A stretch of DNA of 64,000 nucleotides from Ophiodon elongatus (lineage: Eukaryota > Chordata > Actinopteri > Perciformes > Hexagrammidae): the NCBI GenBank assembly GCA_016806645.1, contig JACSYO010000469.1, forward strand, positions 1,612,001 through 1,676,000, in the 5' to 3' direction. Below are positions 53,185 through 64,000 of the stretch, in pieces (position 1 is the stretch's first letter; the number at the start of each line of letters is the position of its first letter). A model generated the notes under the pieces. It searched no databases. It was not told where the DNA came from and saw only the letters and a list, made by a program, of their open reading frames with translations. The position numbers and the translations under genes were made by a program.

Positions 53185-53354
53185 GTGAATCACACAGCAT
53201 CCTAGTGTGTATGAATTGATTATTCCTTGGGATGCGATACGAGTCAGTGAACTGGGGCATGACGAGGGAACACTTTACATGAACGTTTACTTTTTAGCTT
53301 TCTTGCGTCTGAATGTGAAGGAGACAGAAAGAGGGCCTTTGTTTATCTGCCAGC

Positions 53355-53572
53355 AGTGGTGGAAAGTAAGTAAGTACTTTACTGAGGTAGTTGTACTGTA
53401 GTTTCCAAGAGTATTTCTACTTTATATTGATAATATATTATAATGCATTTTTTGTAGCGTGACAAACTCAGAACACATATTTATGTTTTCTTTACCCGTA
53501 CTTTAAGCAGTAATATATTAGGCCACTACTTTTACTTGAGTAAAGGATCTGAATACTTCTTCTGCCACCAAT
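53355..53572 (+). repeat. Teleost dispersed repeat, family C, short copy with inverted ends
   Basis: Starts agtggtggaaagtaagtaag, has a TACTTT-rich interior, and ends ttgagtaaaggatctgaata followed by cttcttctgccacc. The two ends are imperfectly inverted (GTGGTGGAA versus TTCTGCCACC), as in a MITE-like element. Its middle is deleted relative to the copy at 29480-29890. Confidence 0.75.
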
Positions 53573-54478
53573 ATCATTTTACAATTCTTCACTTTCATAC
53601 CTTCCCCTTTTTTGGACAACCCCAACACCTGTTCATTTTCAACAAGAATCATCAATCCTCCTTCTTTCCTTCTTGTTTCTGTATTTTCGTTTTGTCTCCA
53701 TGTGTCCAAACCCCATCCGCCCTGGCTGCCTGTCAGAACACACCATATGTGTATTTATGCAAGCGTCATCATGCTTTTCCATACAGCGCATCTGTATGAG
53801 TTGTTAATTGTCTGTGGCAGGATGTAGCCATCAGGTGTCGGCGGGACGCAGGCGGTGATTTGTGTGAAGCGAATTGAGAGTTTAGCAACCACCGTCCCAC
53901 CCCTCGACTTTCATCTGCCAACAACCATCTTTATTGATTCCAAACAATCTGCCACGGTGGTGCAGACGTACAGGGAGGAGGGGGGGTGTAGTTTTGGGAC
54001 AAAGGAAGTAGAGAGGTTGAAGGGGGGAAAATAAACTACAAAGAATATTAACAGGAAATTGGGAGAAAGTTCCCTTTTTTTTATTTATAAAAGCTTCATC
54101 TGCCACAAAGGGATTGTCTTTTTCTCTGCGGAGCTCTTTGATTCCCTCTCTGTCTGGGACTCCGTCTTTTCTCTGTCCTCCTCTTCATCGCTCTTTCTCG
54201 CTGTTTTACTCTACAGGATGGTGGAGAAAAAAAATAAACAGATGGAAGAGGGGGGGGGGGGATAAAGAGACAGAGAGGAAGGATGTAGGAGTTCAAACAG
54301 AGAGAGGGGGAGGGAAAAAAAAGGTGGGGATGAGAGGATGCAGAGCCGGAGGGAGGATGCAGAGATGGAGGGAAAAAGAGGGATGGAAAACATGATGAAC
54401 TCATCTAAAGGCGTTCTGTTTTTTTTTTCATAAGCAGCAGACTGTGAAGCTACTCTCAGACCAGTCACTCTGAGTAAT

Positions 54479-54479
<1 letters not shown>

Positions 54480-54523
<44 letters not shown>
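54480..54523 (+). repeat. (GA)n microsatellite
   Basis: GA run with a single AAA interruption, flanked by purine-rich DNA on the left. Confidence 0.95.
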
Positions 54524-54524
<1 letters not shown>

Positions 54525-57500
54525 GGATGAAAAGACAACGAGACTCATTATCCTCTGACCAATTTTCATCACTGTCCCGTCAGTAATCTCTCGCTCTCTC
54601 CCTCTCTTTCTATCTCTCTCGCTCTCCCCCTCTCTCTGTGGGACACAGCTCTTTTTGAAAATGACAGATGAAGAACAATTACGCTAACTGTTTCGTTAAC
54701 TTGAAGGCTGATTCCCTGCCATCTCCTTGAATATACACTGATAATCCGGTTGGCCCAGGAAATTACTTGCTGCACGCGGCTCGCCAACACACCTGTGTGT
54801 GTGTGTTTGTCGCCTTAATACCGTCAATAGTGTGTGTAAAAGGGTGTGTGTGTATGTGTGTGTTGAAAAATGTCCACTGCTTGTTAGGTTGACAGTATCC
54901 GACGGCAGTGAACTCTCAGGTGTTTCATGAAGAATTATTTCAGGCTTGATGACTGCTGTTGCTGACTGTGTTCGTTTCAGTCTAATACCGTACGTTACTG
55001 CCTTGTCAACATTTTCTTGGCACTTAAACATATTTGCTGTTGTTGCGCTTGAGTTTCTTCCAGCAGGGAGACGGAGAACAAACTTCAAATTGTAAGTCTG
55101 TATTTTCTATTATTTCTTTTCAATTTTGAATATAAGTGGCTCTTACTCAGAATCTGTATTTCTCTGGTGTGGCAGTATTTCTGGTGGGGCTGAAGTGCTC
55201 TTTTACTCTATATGTAATGAGGAAAATGGGTGTTTTTGATATTTTTCTGAATGTTTTCTTTTCTAGTTGCAGCTGATTCTCTCGTTTTTATCATGCTGTG
55301 ACTCAGCGGTGCATTGGGTTTCCTTGGCAGTGCAGTTAATTTGCAGTGTGATAACCTAATTCAGTTATAAATTCAGGTTTTGTTTAATACAGTACTGTAG
55401 CACAGAAATGTCAGTTATCACAAAATGTGTCATAAAACTGTGTGCATGCGTGTGGCTGGCAGGCAGGCAGACTAAGTAAGTGAATATTTATTTACAGGGC
55501 TCGTTTCAAAACAAAAGTTACAAGGTGCTTAACAATAATATTTTCTATAAATGTTGGGCCCAATAGACTTCAGCTATGGCTAAAATCACTGTTTATGTAT
55601 ATTTTATGCTCCATATAGTGCCCTAAAAAATCCCCACTGTTGAATGAAACGGTGTTCATGACACAGTCACTACTTTCTGCTAATATTCCCACAATGCAAT
55701 GTGTTGCAACATCCTCAATGTTTACTTTCACGGGCCGAGTGTCAGGGTCGGGCTTAGCAGTTTGTCAACAGTTCAGCTATGTAATATGATGAATAATTAT
55801 GTAATTATGGGCTAAGGTTATCATTATTGTACCTCTGTCTAGATAAATATATAAGTTTGCATCTACCTCAATTATTCACTGATTTCTAAATCCAACACAG
55901 CCACGACATGACACAACCATTAACTAACATGATAATTGTTGGTCATCCAGCAGTAACTCACTGAGTAACTCTAACCTTCAGTGAGGTGCATGAGGCCTTT
56001 CTGCTGATTGTGACAAGAATCTCTGATGTGACTGCGGAGCCTCAGTCAGCTCAACATGAGGACCGCAGTGGGACAGAGGACTGGTTATATTCTGAGAATG
56101 AACAAGCAGAGAAGTTGAACCATGGAGCAGATTGAGGAGGATTCAGGGTGCATGAGGCCCACAGGATGCTGTTCATGCAGGTGAGCACAATAACAAACGT
56201 GTAGTATGCTGACTCATTGTACAAAGTAAAATATCAACATTGCCAAGCAATGCAGCGTTGTGCAAAGGATTGCGCAGCACGTGTGTTTGTGGCTGCAGCT
56301 GCTGTGGAGTTTATATTGTTTTTACAATTCATGACTGTGTTGTCTGCTTTGGTGATGTTTTATTCTGCTGTTAGGTTTCAGGCTATTTGATTCCTACCCA
56401 TCGAGGCATAGATAACTACTTTTATCTGCTGTCGGTCATTTCCATTTAATGGTCTATGTTTTTGTCCTCTTTTCTGTTTGTTTAATTGATAATCAGTTGT
56501 TTGCATAGGTGCCAAAGTACCATCTATAGAAAAGGCATTTATAATTGGTTTAAACAGAGAGGCTCTGTGGTGTGATGTGTAGCCTATACTTTGACATGTA
56601 AATGTCCTTTATTTTGTAGCCTAATTGTTTTCTGTAATTTAATGGCTCTGTAACATCATAATCAAATACTACTTTATTTGTTTACCACCACCCGCTTTGC
56701 CTTTTGAAAATGTAATGCAGTAACATTTACTCAGACTGCATTTCAACTTTTACTTTTATCTGAACAATTTCCCCCGTACTTTAGTAAAATTCCTAGCAAT
56801 GTTAAACTAACATTGCTTGTCCCTAAGTATTATATTATTTCACTCTTTCCATCCCTGCAGAACATAAAAGCAAGTAAATCAACCAATGCATTAACAGAGA
56901 AACAACAACAGCTGTCAACAGTCTTCCTCCAGTCCCTCAGTTATTTGTGTAACTGCCTGTTGCAAACATTTTTCTGCCTGACACTTCTGGCCTGCAAGCT
57001 TCTGAATCTGCAGTTGTGGGATATTATCTCCCTGAAGGGCCTCACAACCTTACAGGCTGCTGGCAGGCAGAGGGTTATGGTTCCTGCTGTTGAGATTCAG
57101 GTTGTGACACATTGAAGGTGGGAAGCTGAGCTAAGAGCTTTAAATGAACAGCTTTATAAAAATGACAAGATGAGGTATTATTCCAGCTGGATAAAACGGC
57201 ACTAACCCACCAAATTAATGGTGGTTAAGGGCGCTATTAATCACAATTACTTAATCACACTTAATCAAAATAAACACTGCTACAAAGGTGGCTCATATTA
57301 GACAAAAAGCCAATTAGCAGTGACAATCACCACAGCAGGATGTGAGTTTTTCAAGCAACATGAGAAAACTAACAGAGCTCCGGAGATCTACAATTATATA
57401 GCAAGAAAAACCATTGCAGCATGACAAACAAACAAAATTATTTCTATTTTTCTGTGAACACTTTTCTGTGAACACTTTAAAATGTGAGGTTCAAAGTTCA

Positions 57501-58444
57501 TTGTTGACCGTAGAACTGACAATGAAAAAAACAATCTCCATTTCACGGTCTGTAACTACGTTTGCTCATCCCAAAAAATACATTTCAGACACACACACAT
57601 AAAGTAGAGTTACTTCAATATAGACAGACTCGGCAGTTCTCAAATAAACTGCCGTACACATCTGTAAGTATTTGAACAGTGACTCACCTTTTGTTGTGTT
57701 GGCTCTGTACTCCAGTACATTGGATGTGGAGTAAAACAATGACTATGAAGAGGGTTATTCATCAATACTGATCGAACAGTGTAGGAACTATAAACCCTGT
57801 AAGCTTCTTACATGTGTGCACAGGATTTTGTTTGTTTGAGTTCCTGTGTATGTGAGTATATAAAGGTGTAAGTCTTATTTTTATTATCAGATGTCTTATT
57901 TTAGTTGTATTTTGTTTAATGTGCAAAACAATATGTATGATAAACAATATGTATGATGATTCCTGACACTGTTTAACTAATATGGATGTGAACACTGTGT
58001 CACTGTTTCACATCAAATGTGGTTATATGGAGTCAAAACAATAGAGAAATGTGTCACTGACCCAAAACAGACTGAACTAAGCAAGTGTAGTGTTGAATTT
58101 GGTGCAATATGAATAAACAAGTGATTGCACTCGGGGTGTGGGGCTTCAGGGTTCTGTGTTGTGTGATTGAATGAATACAATTGGCTAACCCCCAGTCTAG
58201 ACACCAATGGCCAAAGCGTCATAAAACACGCGCCATTTGAACTAAAAAACGAGCATTGATGAATGCCACGCCGTACAATCTTGCCAAAAATAAACTCACC
58301 AAGCTGTCTGAGTTGCAGAGAGGTACAGCAGTATGTGTACTGGTGGTTCCACCAGTGGGTCACCAAACACATCGTACAAAACAAGAGCCATTGTATAATA
58401 CTGTTATGATCTAATGTGTCATGATGTGTGCTGAGGATTATTGG

Positions 58445-58745
58445 TAAAAAGGTAAATGGACTTGCATTTGTATAGCGTCTTTCTAGTCTTCCAACCAGTC
58501 AAAGCGCTTTACACTACGTGTTATTATTCACAGAGCTTGCTTGGCAGAGGCAACCAAACAAGGTGCCATCTGCCCATCTGCCTAAAGTAATTCACAGTCA
58601 CGCACATTCATACAGCGATGGCAAAGTCTTCGGGAGAGATTTCAGCGTCTTGCCCGAGGACCCTTTGACATGCGGACAGAAGGAGCCGGAGATCGAACCG
58701 CAGATCTTCTGATTGGAAGCTCTACCTCTACCTTGAGCCACAGCC
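58445..58745 (+). repeat. Teleost dispersed repeat ('tatagcgctttctagtc' family)
   Basis: The order aaatggacttgcatttgtat, tctagtcttccaaccagtca, aagcgctttacactac, cgtcttgcccgaggaccctt and ggagccggagatcgaaccgc is that of a very common fish repeat. Family name not assigned. Confidence 0.75.
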
Positions 58746-58839
58746 AAGGCAGGGAGGCGACACACTGCTGTTTTACCTCCCTGCCTGAGGGTGGTGCTGT
58801 TTACCCTGCCTCATATATTTTTATATAACCATATAAATT

Positions 58840-59640
58840 CATAAATATATCATAGTTTAGTACGTAACAAAATATATCATGGTAAAGTACGTTAAAAAAA
58901 GTCATAGAATTATCATAGTATAGTGCATCAAAAAAAGTCATCTAATTATCATAGTATAGTGCATCAAATACAGTCATAAAAATATCATAGTTTAGTATGT
59001 CAAATAAAATCGTCGAGAAATGTCATAAAAAATGATTTAGTATGGTTTGTCAGAAAAATGTTACAGTATCTTGCGTCGTAAAAACATTTCATTATTTAAT
59101 ATGTCATGAAAATGTCAGAGTATGGTATGTAATAATTGAATAAAACATTTCATAGTATAGTATCATGAAAAAGTTTAAAAAAGAATATCAAAAGTGTTAA
59201 AAAATCTTCATAGTATGGCAGGAAATATAAATATCATAGTATGGTGTGTCATATAAATGTCATTGTATAGTATTTCATAAAAATACCATAACATTTTTTT
59301 TAGAATATGTCACAAAACAATATTGTCATTGTATAGTATGTCATGAAAAAGTCATTAAAAATGTCATAGTAAGGGATGTCATAAAAATGTCTTAGTATTG
59401 TATGACATAAAAATGGCATAGTATAGTATGCTAACAAAATGTCATAACAAAGGTCAAAGTATAATATCTCATAACAAATCATAGTATCATAGTACACTTA
59501 AGTATGTCATAAAAAATCCATACAAAATCACTGCATGTCCTAAAAAGGCCATAGTACAATATGCTGTAATAAGATCACAGGGTAGTACATCATAAAAAAT
59601 GTAATTTAAAAAAAGCCACAGTATATAGTATGCCATAAAA
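58840..59640. repeat. A/T-rich degenerate minisatellite
   Basis: Some two dozen diverged tandem units of roughly 25-40 bp built on TCATAGTATAGTATGTCAT followed by AAAAA(T)G. Minus-strand open frames across it with repeated Tyr/Asp/Cys are artefacts. Confidence 0.85.
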
Positions 59641-59836
59641 AAAAGGGAAAGTTTCAAGTTCTTTATATTCCTATGCACACCAATTCCATAGAAGCACTCT
59701 TTGGCAATGAAAATATTTGATCTCCTGTCAAAAAAGCTCATTGAATCTAAAGGATATTACTCTGTACAGCAGCTGGATTCCAGGGCTCTGCGGACTGAGT
59801 TGAGCGTGTCGTCCACAGCCAGCCTTTAAAAGGTGC

Positions 59837-60225
59837 GGCTCATTGACTGCAGTTCACTTTTGCTGCTGGATATCGGATGTCCTGACGTTACAATCAAACT
59901 TTTGTTTACTTCCCCGGGGTTGAGCAATGAGCAGTTCTAGGCAACGCTGTAATCAGCACTTCCAGGGGCCCAGCGATTGGCCGGCTTCGAACGGGTAGGC
60001 ACTGCACTTGTGTAACTATAAAGCAAGGCATCTGTGAGTATTGCTGGGGAACCAACGATGTGCAGTAAAAAAAAAATGTAATTTGAATGTGTGACACCTT
60101 TCATATAAATGAACTTTGATTAAATGAGCAGCACCGCTGCAGCTTCAGGGGTCGAGCATGTAGTCTGCACCGGGCCTTCAGAGGCCGTGGCTCATTGACT
60201 GCAGTTCACTTTTGCTGCTGGATAT
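59837..60225 (+). repeat. Direct duplication, copies at 59837-59873 and 60189-60225
   Basis: A 37-bp segment (ggctcattgactgcagttca through gctgctggatat) occurs twice, 352 bp apart in the same orientation. Looser similarity continues downstream (gttactt-cc-gg-gt, then gagc-gttct). Confidence 0.85.
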
Positions 60226-60756
60226 ACTAACGTTACTTCCCTGGAGTCCACCACAGATGAGCGGTTCTCGTGAATGCTGCATGCAGCTCTACCGAGTGTG
60301 AGCAATCGCCCTGCTCCAGGCACCAAAAGGCTCCAGACGGTCGTGACCCCTGAAGGGCGCCGCAAGCAGCGATACTGGGAGCCAGCCAATTGGCACTTCT
60401 TTATAGAAACTTTCAATACCAGGTTACATTAAAATGTAAACAATGCTTCATAGATAATACTCCAGAGTCTGATAAATGTCAGATATCTGATGTTTGCATG
60501 ATAAAGGATCTATTTTTATATGGATTGGATATCTTTCTTTGTGGCTTACACCCCAGATCAAAATACAACCTAAAAGAAAGGTGGTGGAAACAGATCATGT
60601 TGTGGGACAGGGAGACCGGTTTGAAAAGTAGACCCACACATTTATTCATTGTGCTGATGTCAAACAAATTATAGGGAAGTTAAATTAGTCCTGAGGTTGC
60701 TGAAGTCAGACCTCTTGGAACCAATTCAAGAAACCCTGCCGAGCTCTGGACCCTGG

Positions 60757-60760
<4 letters not shown>

Positions 60761-60817
<57 letters not shown>
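60761..60817 (+). repeat. (GT)n microsatellite
   Basis: Pure GT run of about 57 bp. Confidence 0.97.
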
Positions 60818-60819
<2 letters not shown>

Positions 60820-61754
60820 AAAAATCAGTATGTATTAGTGAAATGTTTCAGACCTTTCAAGGTATTTCTTTTCTACGAGGATTGTGAGTCGGCAGCAAAA
60901 AGTGGGAGGAAAACAGCGGCACTCAGAGAGGATGAGGATCCAGCAGTTAGGTGAGATGGGTGATGTGTATGGATGAGGCCATGATGGAGAGAGCGAGAGA
61001 AGAGGGAGGAGGGAGATGTTTACGGGTGGGGGGGGGAGCGAGGCCAGTAAACTGCTTGTGAAATGAAAATGGCTCTTTAGCAGAATCCAGGACACTTGGG
61101 CGCTGCGCTGGATCAATGTCTCTGATTTACTGTCTGAAAGCCTGTCAGAGGCAAAGAGAGGCATGGGGGGAGACGGAGGCCGAAGGAGGGGGGAGGCCAG
61201 ACAGAGAGAAGTTAGAGCTTAGAGGTAGAAGAGTCCTTTAATGGAAGGAGAAAGAGGAGAGACAGGGAGCGGTAAGGATGAAGAGGGAAATTGTCCATCA
61301 GGGTGACAGTGCAAGGAGGCCGAATCAGAGGCTTTGCTCCTCAAGTCCTCACGGCTCCGATACAAAATCAATCCGTCAAGGCAATGGGGAAGGGCAATCT
61401 TGTTTGGTGCAGGGAATTGGTGCAGCCATTTGGGTAAAATCAATAGGGGACACATGGCGCTTCTTAAATCCTTACTGTCCCACAGAGGCCAACCGTATTG
61501 ACTGACAGGGGAGCGTACACAAATCTTTAACTTGACCTGTCTGAAAGAAATCTGTATTCTGTTGGTGGCCAAAGCAGAAAGTGGTGATTTATGCTGTGAA
61601 CATCTAAATGATGAAAAGAGGACTTTGAGGGAGAACAAACTGCCTTTCTTTTCTAGGGCCGGCTGACAATTATTTCATCACTTGCAGATACTGTGTTGAT
61701 TTACCGTTTAGTCCTAAAGTTTAGTTTGATATAAAATATCAAGTCTACAGCTCT

Positions 61755-61855
61755 TTGAGGCTGTAGGCACAGCGACAGTGCTTTCACCTTAATGCTAACG
61801 CCGGCATGCTAAAAATGACAATGCTAACATGATGGTGTTCAGCAGGCTATTTTTA
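61755..61855 (+). repeat. Fragment of the 'tagcatgctaac' dispersed repeat (5' part)
   Basis: Reads tttgaggctgtaggcacag, cttaatgctaac, ggcatgctaaaaatgacaat and gctaacatgatggtgttcag, the segment preceding the part preserved at 18290-18610. Confidence 0.65.
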
Positions 61856-63479
61856 CGGAATTTATGTTTGGTATTTTTGCATTTTTTAAATCACTGAAAC
61901 GATTTAACGAATCTCAAAATAGTTTGGCGATCATTTAATCAGTTAATTGTTAAAGATCTATCAATATTTCTCTCTCTCTCTCTCTCTCTCTCCCCATCTA
62001 TCTGTCTATCTATATAATTTTTTCTATTTACATATTCATCGTTAACTGTTTTGACCACTACTTGGGGATTTGTCAGTGTTTGTGACAATCTGTATGTGTT
62101 TGCCCCAGATTGCATGAGTGGTTAGGTGAAGGGAGGAGTGTGTTCCTTTGAGTATCTCTACGGCTGAGTCAGTGTGACGCACGCACATGCACACGCACAC
62201 GCACACACACAGGTGGAGCTCTGGGGCCCAGGACGACAGGCCGGACGTCTCGACAAGAGTGTTTTCCCGCACCCTCGGGACACAGCAAGTCTGGGTGGTG
62301 GGGTAGGGGGAGTATTTTATTTTTATTTTGAGTGTTTAATGTATTAAAAGGGGCCGGGGTAATGAATTATAATCTTTAATGCAGAAACCGATCGATACCA
62401 CCAAGAGAATAAATCAGCTTTTACTGAGAGCGTCAAAGCCCCTTAATACACTAGGGGAGAGAAAGGGAGTGCATGAGAGAGAAGGAGCAGAGAGGGGAGC
62501 AGCAGGGACAAACTGTTAGGAGAGGAGGAACGATCCAGAACCAAGCCGAGAGAGAGGAGGAGGAGGAGGATGAAATAGAAGAGAGGGGGGAGTGTGGAGG
62601 AAGTCACAGAGGGATAGATGGAGGCAGAGCAAGGGAAGTTATAGATGAACAGGCTCACCTTTGGGTTAACCTCATTGAGTAAAAGCCTGGTGAAAGCATG
62701 GAGATTTTGACAGTTTTGTGAGGAGGCGAGGTTGCAGGGTCAGCCGGTGTGTGCACACAACCACTCCACTTGTTATTTTCCACCTAGTTGTATTATGTTC
62801 CCTCTCAATGATCCCCTCCCTGACTTCTGTTGCCTGGAGCAAAATATAATTAATTGAATTACACTACCAACCAAAGATCATCAAGCTTGTCTCTGTGCCT
62901 CTGCTGGGAGAAAATGCCAAACAACAATGCATGAATTAGAACCCAAAGTGAAGTTTCTGTGGTGTGCACTGATTTTAAATCAGCCAGACTGCAGAAACGA
63001 GCCTGGGAAGAGTAAAAAAAAACATTGATTTGGATTCAGTTAAAAGTTGAACAGATTCTTCTCAGGACTTAACAAAAATGTGATGCACCTCAAAGTATTT
63101 AGGATGTCTAGCCTGTTCCGTTAGTGGACTAAGTGGTTTAAGCGAGGTTTTTGGAGGCTCTTAAAAAGATCATTAAAATTTGATAGAAGCAAAGTGGGGG
63201 TTTCTGGCACAACCTTGGCTACTTCCAATGTGCACAGGGAAAACAAGTCTGAAGAGGTCAAAACTCCAGCAACACTTGTAGAACATAGAACAACTGTATT
63301 GTTTAGAGCAACACATTTCGGCTTGTGGCCCTGATGAAGGCCTTGTACTAAACAATAGTTATTCTATATACTACATGTGTGAACGGAGTTTTGATCAAAT
63401 TTGATAGCTTAAGCAAGGACTGTTGCAAATGGGTTGAGGGGGGTGATGAGGAAAGATATACACACATCCGCAAAAGAGT

Positions 63480-64000
63480 CTTTTTTGCCAGCAACCTCTC
63501 CTTTTAAGCACCTCGTCAATCAAATCTCCAGGACTGCCTTTTTCCGCCTCAAAACATAACTCGTTCCCGCCCATCGCTCTCCTTCTCTGCTGCCTAAACT
63601 CTTTCATCCTCCTTCATCACATCCAGAATTTACTCCTGCAACAGAATTCTTTATGGCACATCATCCAAAGTCCTAAATGAACTCCAGCACATCCAGAACT
63701 CAGAACAGCTCATCTGTTAACCCGTTCCCGTGATCACATCTCACCGGTGCTACAGAACCTACTACACTGGCTCCATGTCCCACAACCGGTCCAATTCAAA
63801 GTTCTTCTCCTCACTCACAAAGCCCTCCATAATCAGGCCCCCTCCTACCTCGCCGACCTGCTCCACCACCATCCCAGAGCCTCCATTCCTCTCATGCCAA
63901 CCTCCTGTCTCCACCACTCAGGACCAATAACTGGACCTGGGACGACTAAGACATCTCCATAGCTGCCTCTCCTCTCTGTAACTCACCAAAACACATCCGA
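63480..64000 (+). mobile_element. LINE retrotransposon, reverse transcriptase 3' region, decayed, cut by window edge
   Basis: Readable pieces are QISRTAFFRLK, then (after frame breaks) the equivalent of the CN-LLYGT-SK-LN-LQ-IQNS motif, and QNLLHWLHVPQPVQFKVLL followed by LTHKALHNQAPSYLADLL. These are typical of the region after the catalytic core of fish LINE reverse transcriptases (L2/Rex-like). At least two frame changes and a stop show it is inactive. The element continues past base 64000. Confidence 0.85.

Larger units (their letters stand above)
52776..53205 (+). other. macrod1: Inferred 3' untranslated region
   Basis: The interval runs from the SKL stop codon to just beyond the ATTAAA signal at 53179. 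It contains the alternative terminal acceptor at 52861, a short T-rich stretch, and a (TG)n tract at 53131-53151. No coding similarity was seen beyond the alternative reading described separately. The exact 3' end is inferred. Confidence 0.5.
53206..64000. other. Intergenic sequence downstream of the MacroD gene
   Basis: No exon of a neighbouring gene was recognised. Purine- or pyrimidine-rich tracts occur at 54216-54400, 54480-54660, 61150-61290 and 62450-62640. Dispersed repeats lie at 53355-53572, 58445-58745 and 61755-61855, a minisatellite at 58840-59640, a short direct duplication at 59837/60189, and a LINE remnant from about 63480 to the edge. From 55000 to 58400 I see nothing specific beyond A/T-rich unique-looking DNA. 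Confidence 0.6.

Noticed and set aside
54696..55088. 130-codon minus-strand open frame downstream of the gene
   Set aside because: Includes a Thr-His microsatellite read and no known motif.
58840..59640. CRISPR-like array
   Set aside because: Units are contiguous, diverged and A/T-rich with no unique spacers, and the genome is vertebrate.

Overview
This is non-coding-rich vertebrate DNA, almost certainly from a teleost fish. GT/AG-spliced exons sit in multi-kilobase introns. Very long (GT)n/(CA)n microsatellites occur every few kilobases, and there are several repeat families that I recognise as typical of teleosts: a tRNA-derived SINE, a Tc1/mariner remnant, the 3' part of a LINE, and several short dispersed families. 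I see no bacterial operons, CRISPR arrays or rRNA genes.

The only protein-coding gene I can support lies on the + strand from 13247 to about 53200. It encodes the macro domain of a MacroD-type mono-ADP-ribosyl hydrolase / O-acetyl-ADP-ribose deacetylase. It is probably macrod1; macrod2 is less likely because the protein ends soon after the macro domain. Seven exons are visible: 13247-13276, 22991-23107, 39866-39987, 42271-42301, 43963-44036, 47832-47913 and a terminal exon from 52741. Reading phase is continuous across all of them, giving the last 163 residues. The N-terminal exons are not in the window and must lie upstream of base 1. A 3'UTR with an ATTAAA signal at 53179 closes the gene.

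Layout: 1-13246 is the 3' part of an upstream intron and contains a CpG-dense patch near 2.15-2.85 kb. 13247-52775 holds the exons and their introns of 9.7, 16.8, 2.3, 1.7, 3.8 and 4.8 kb. 53200-64000 is intergenic DNA with dispersed repeats, an A/T-rich minisatellite (58.84-59.64 kb) and a decayed LINE running off the right edge.

The most interesting features are at the 3' end of the gene. The acceptor of exon 47832-47913 directly follows a 123-nt (TG)n tract with no polypyrimidine tract, and a (CA)n tract starts 14 nt after its donor, so the exon sits between complementary RNA repeats. The terminal exon at 52741 gives a C-terminus of ...KVKSKL, a textbook peroxisomal targeting signal (PTS1), although human MACROD1 is mitochondrial. 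Other same-phase acceptors at 49977 and 52861 would replace that tail, so alternative splicing could switch localisation. These are inferences from sequence alone; transcript data would decide them.
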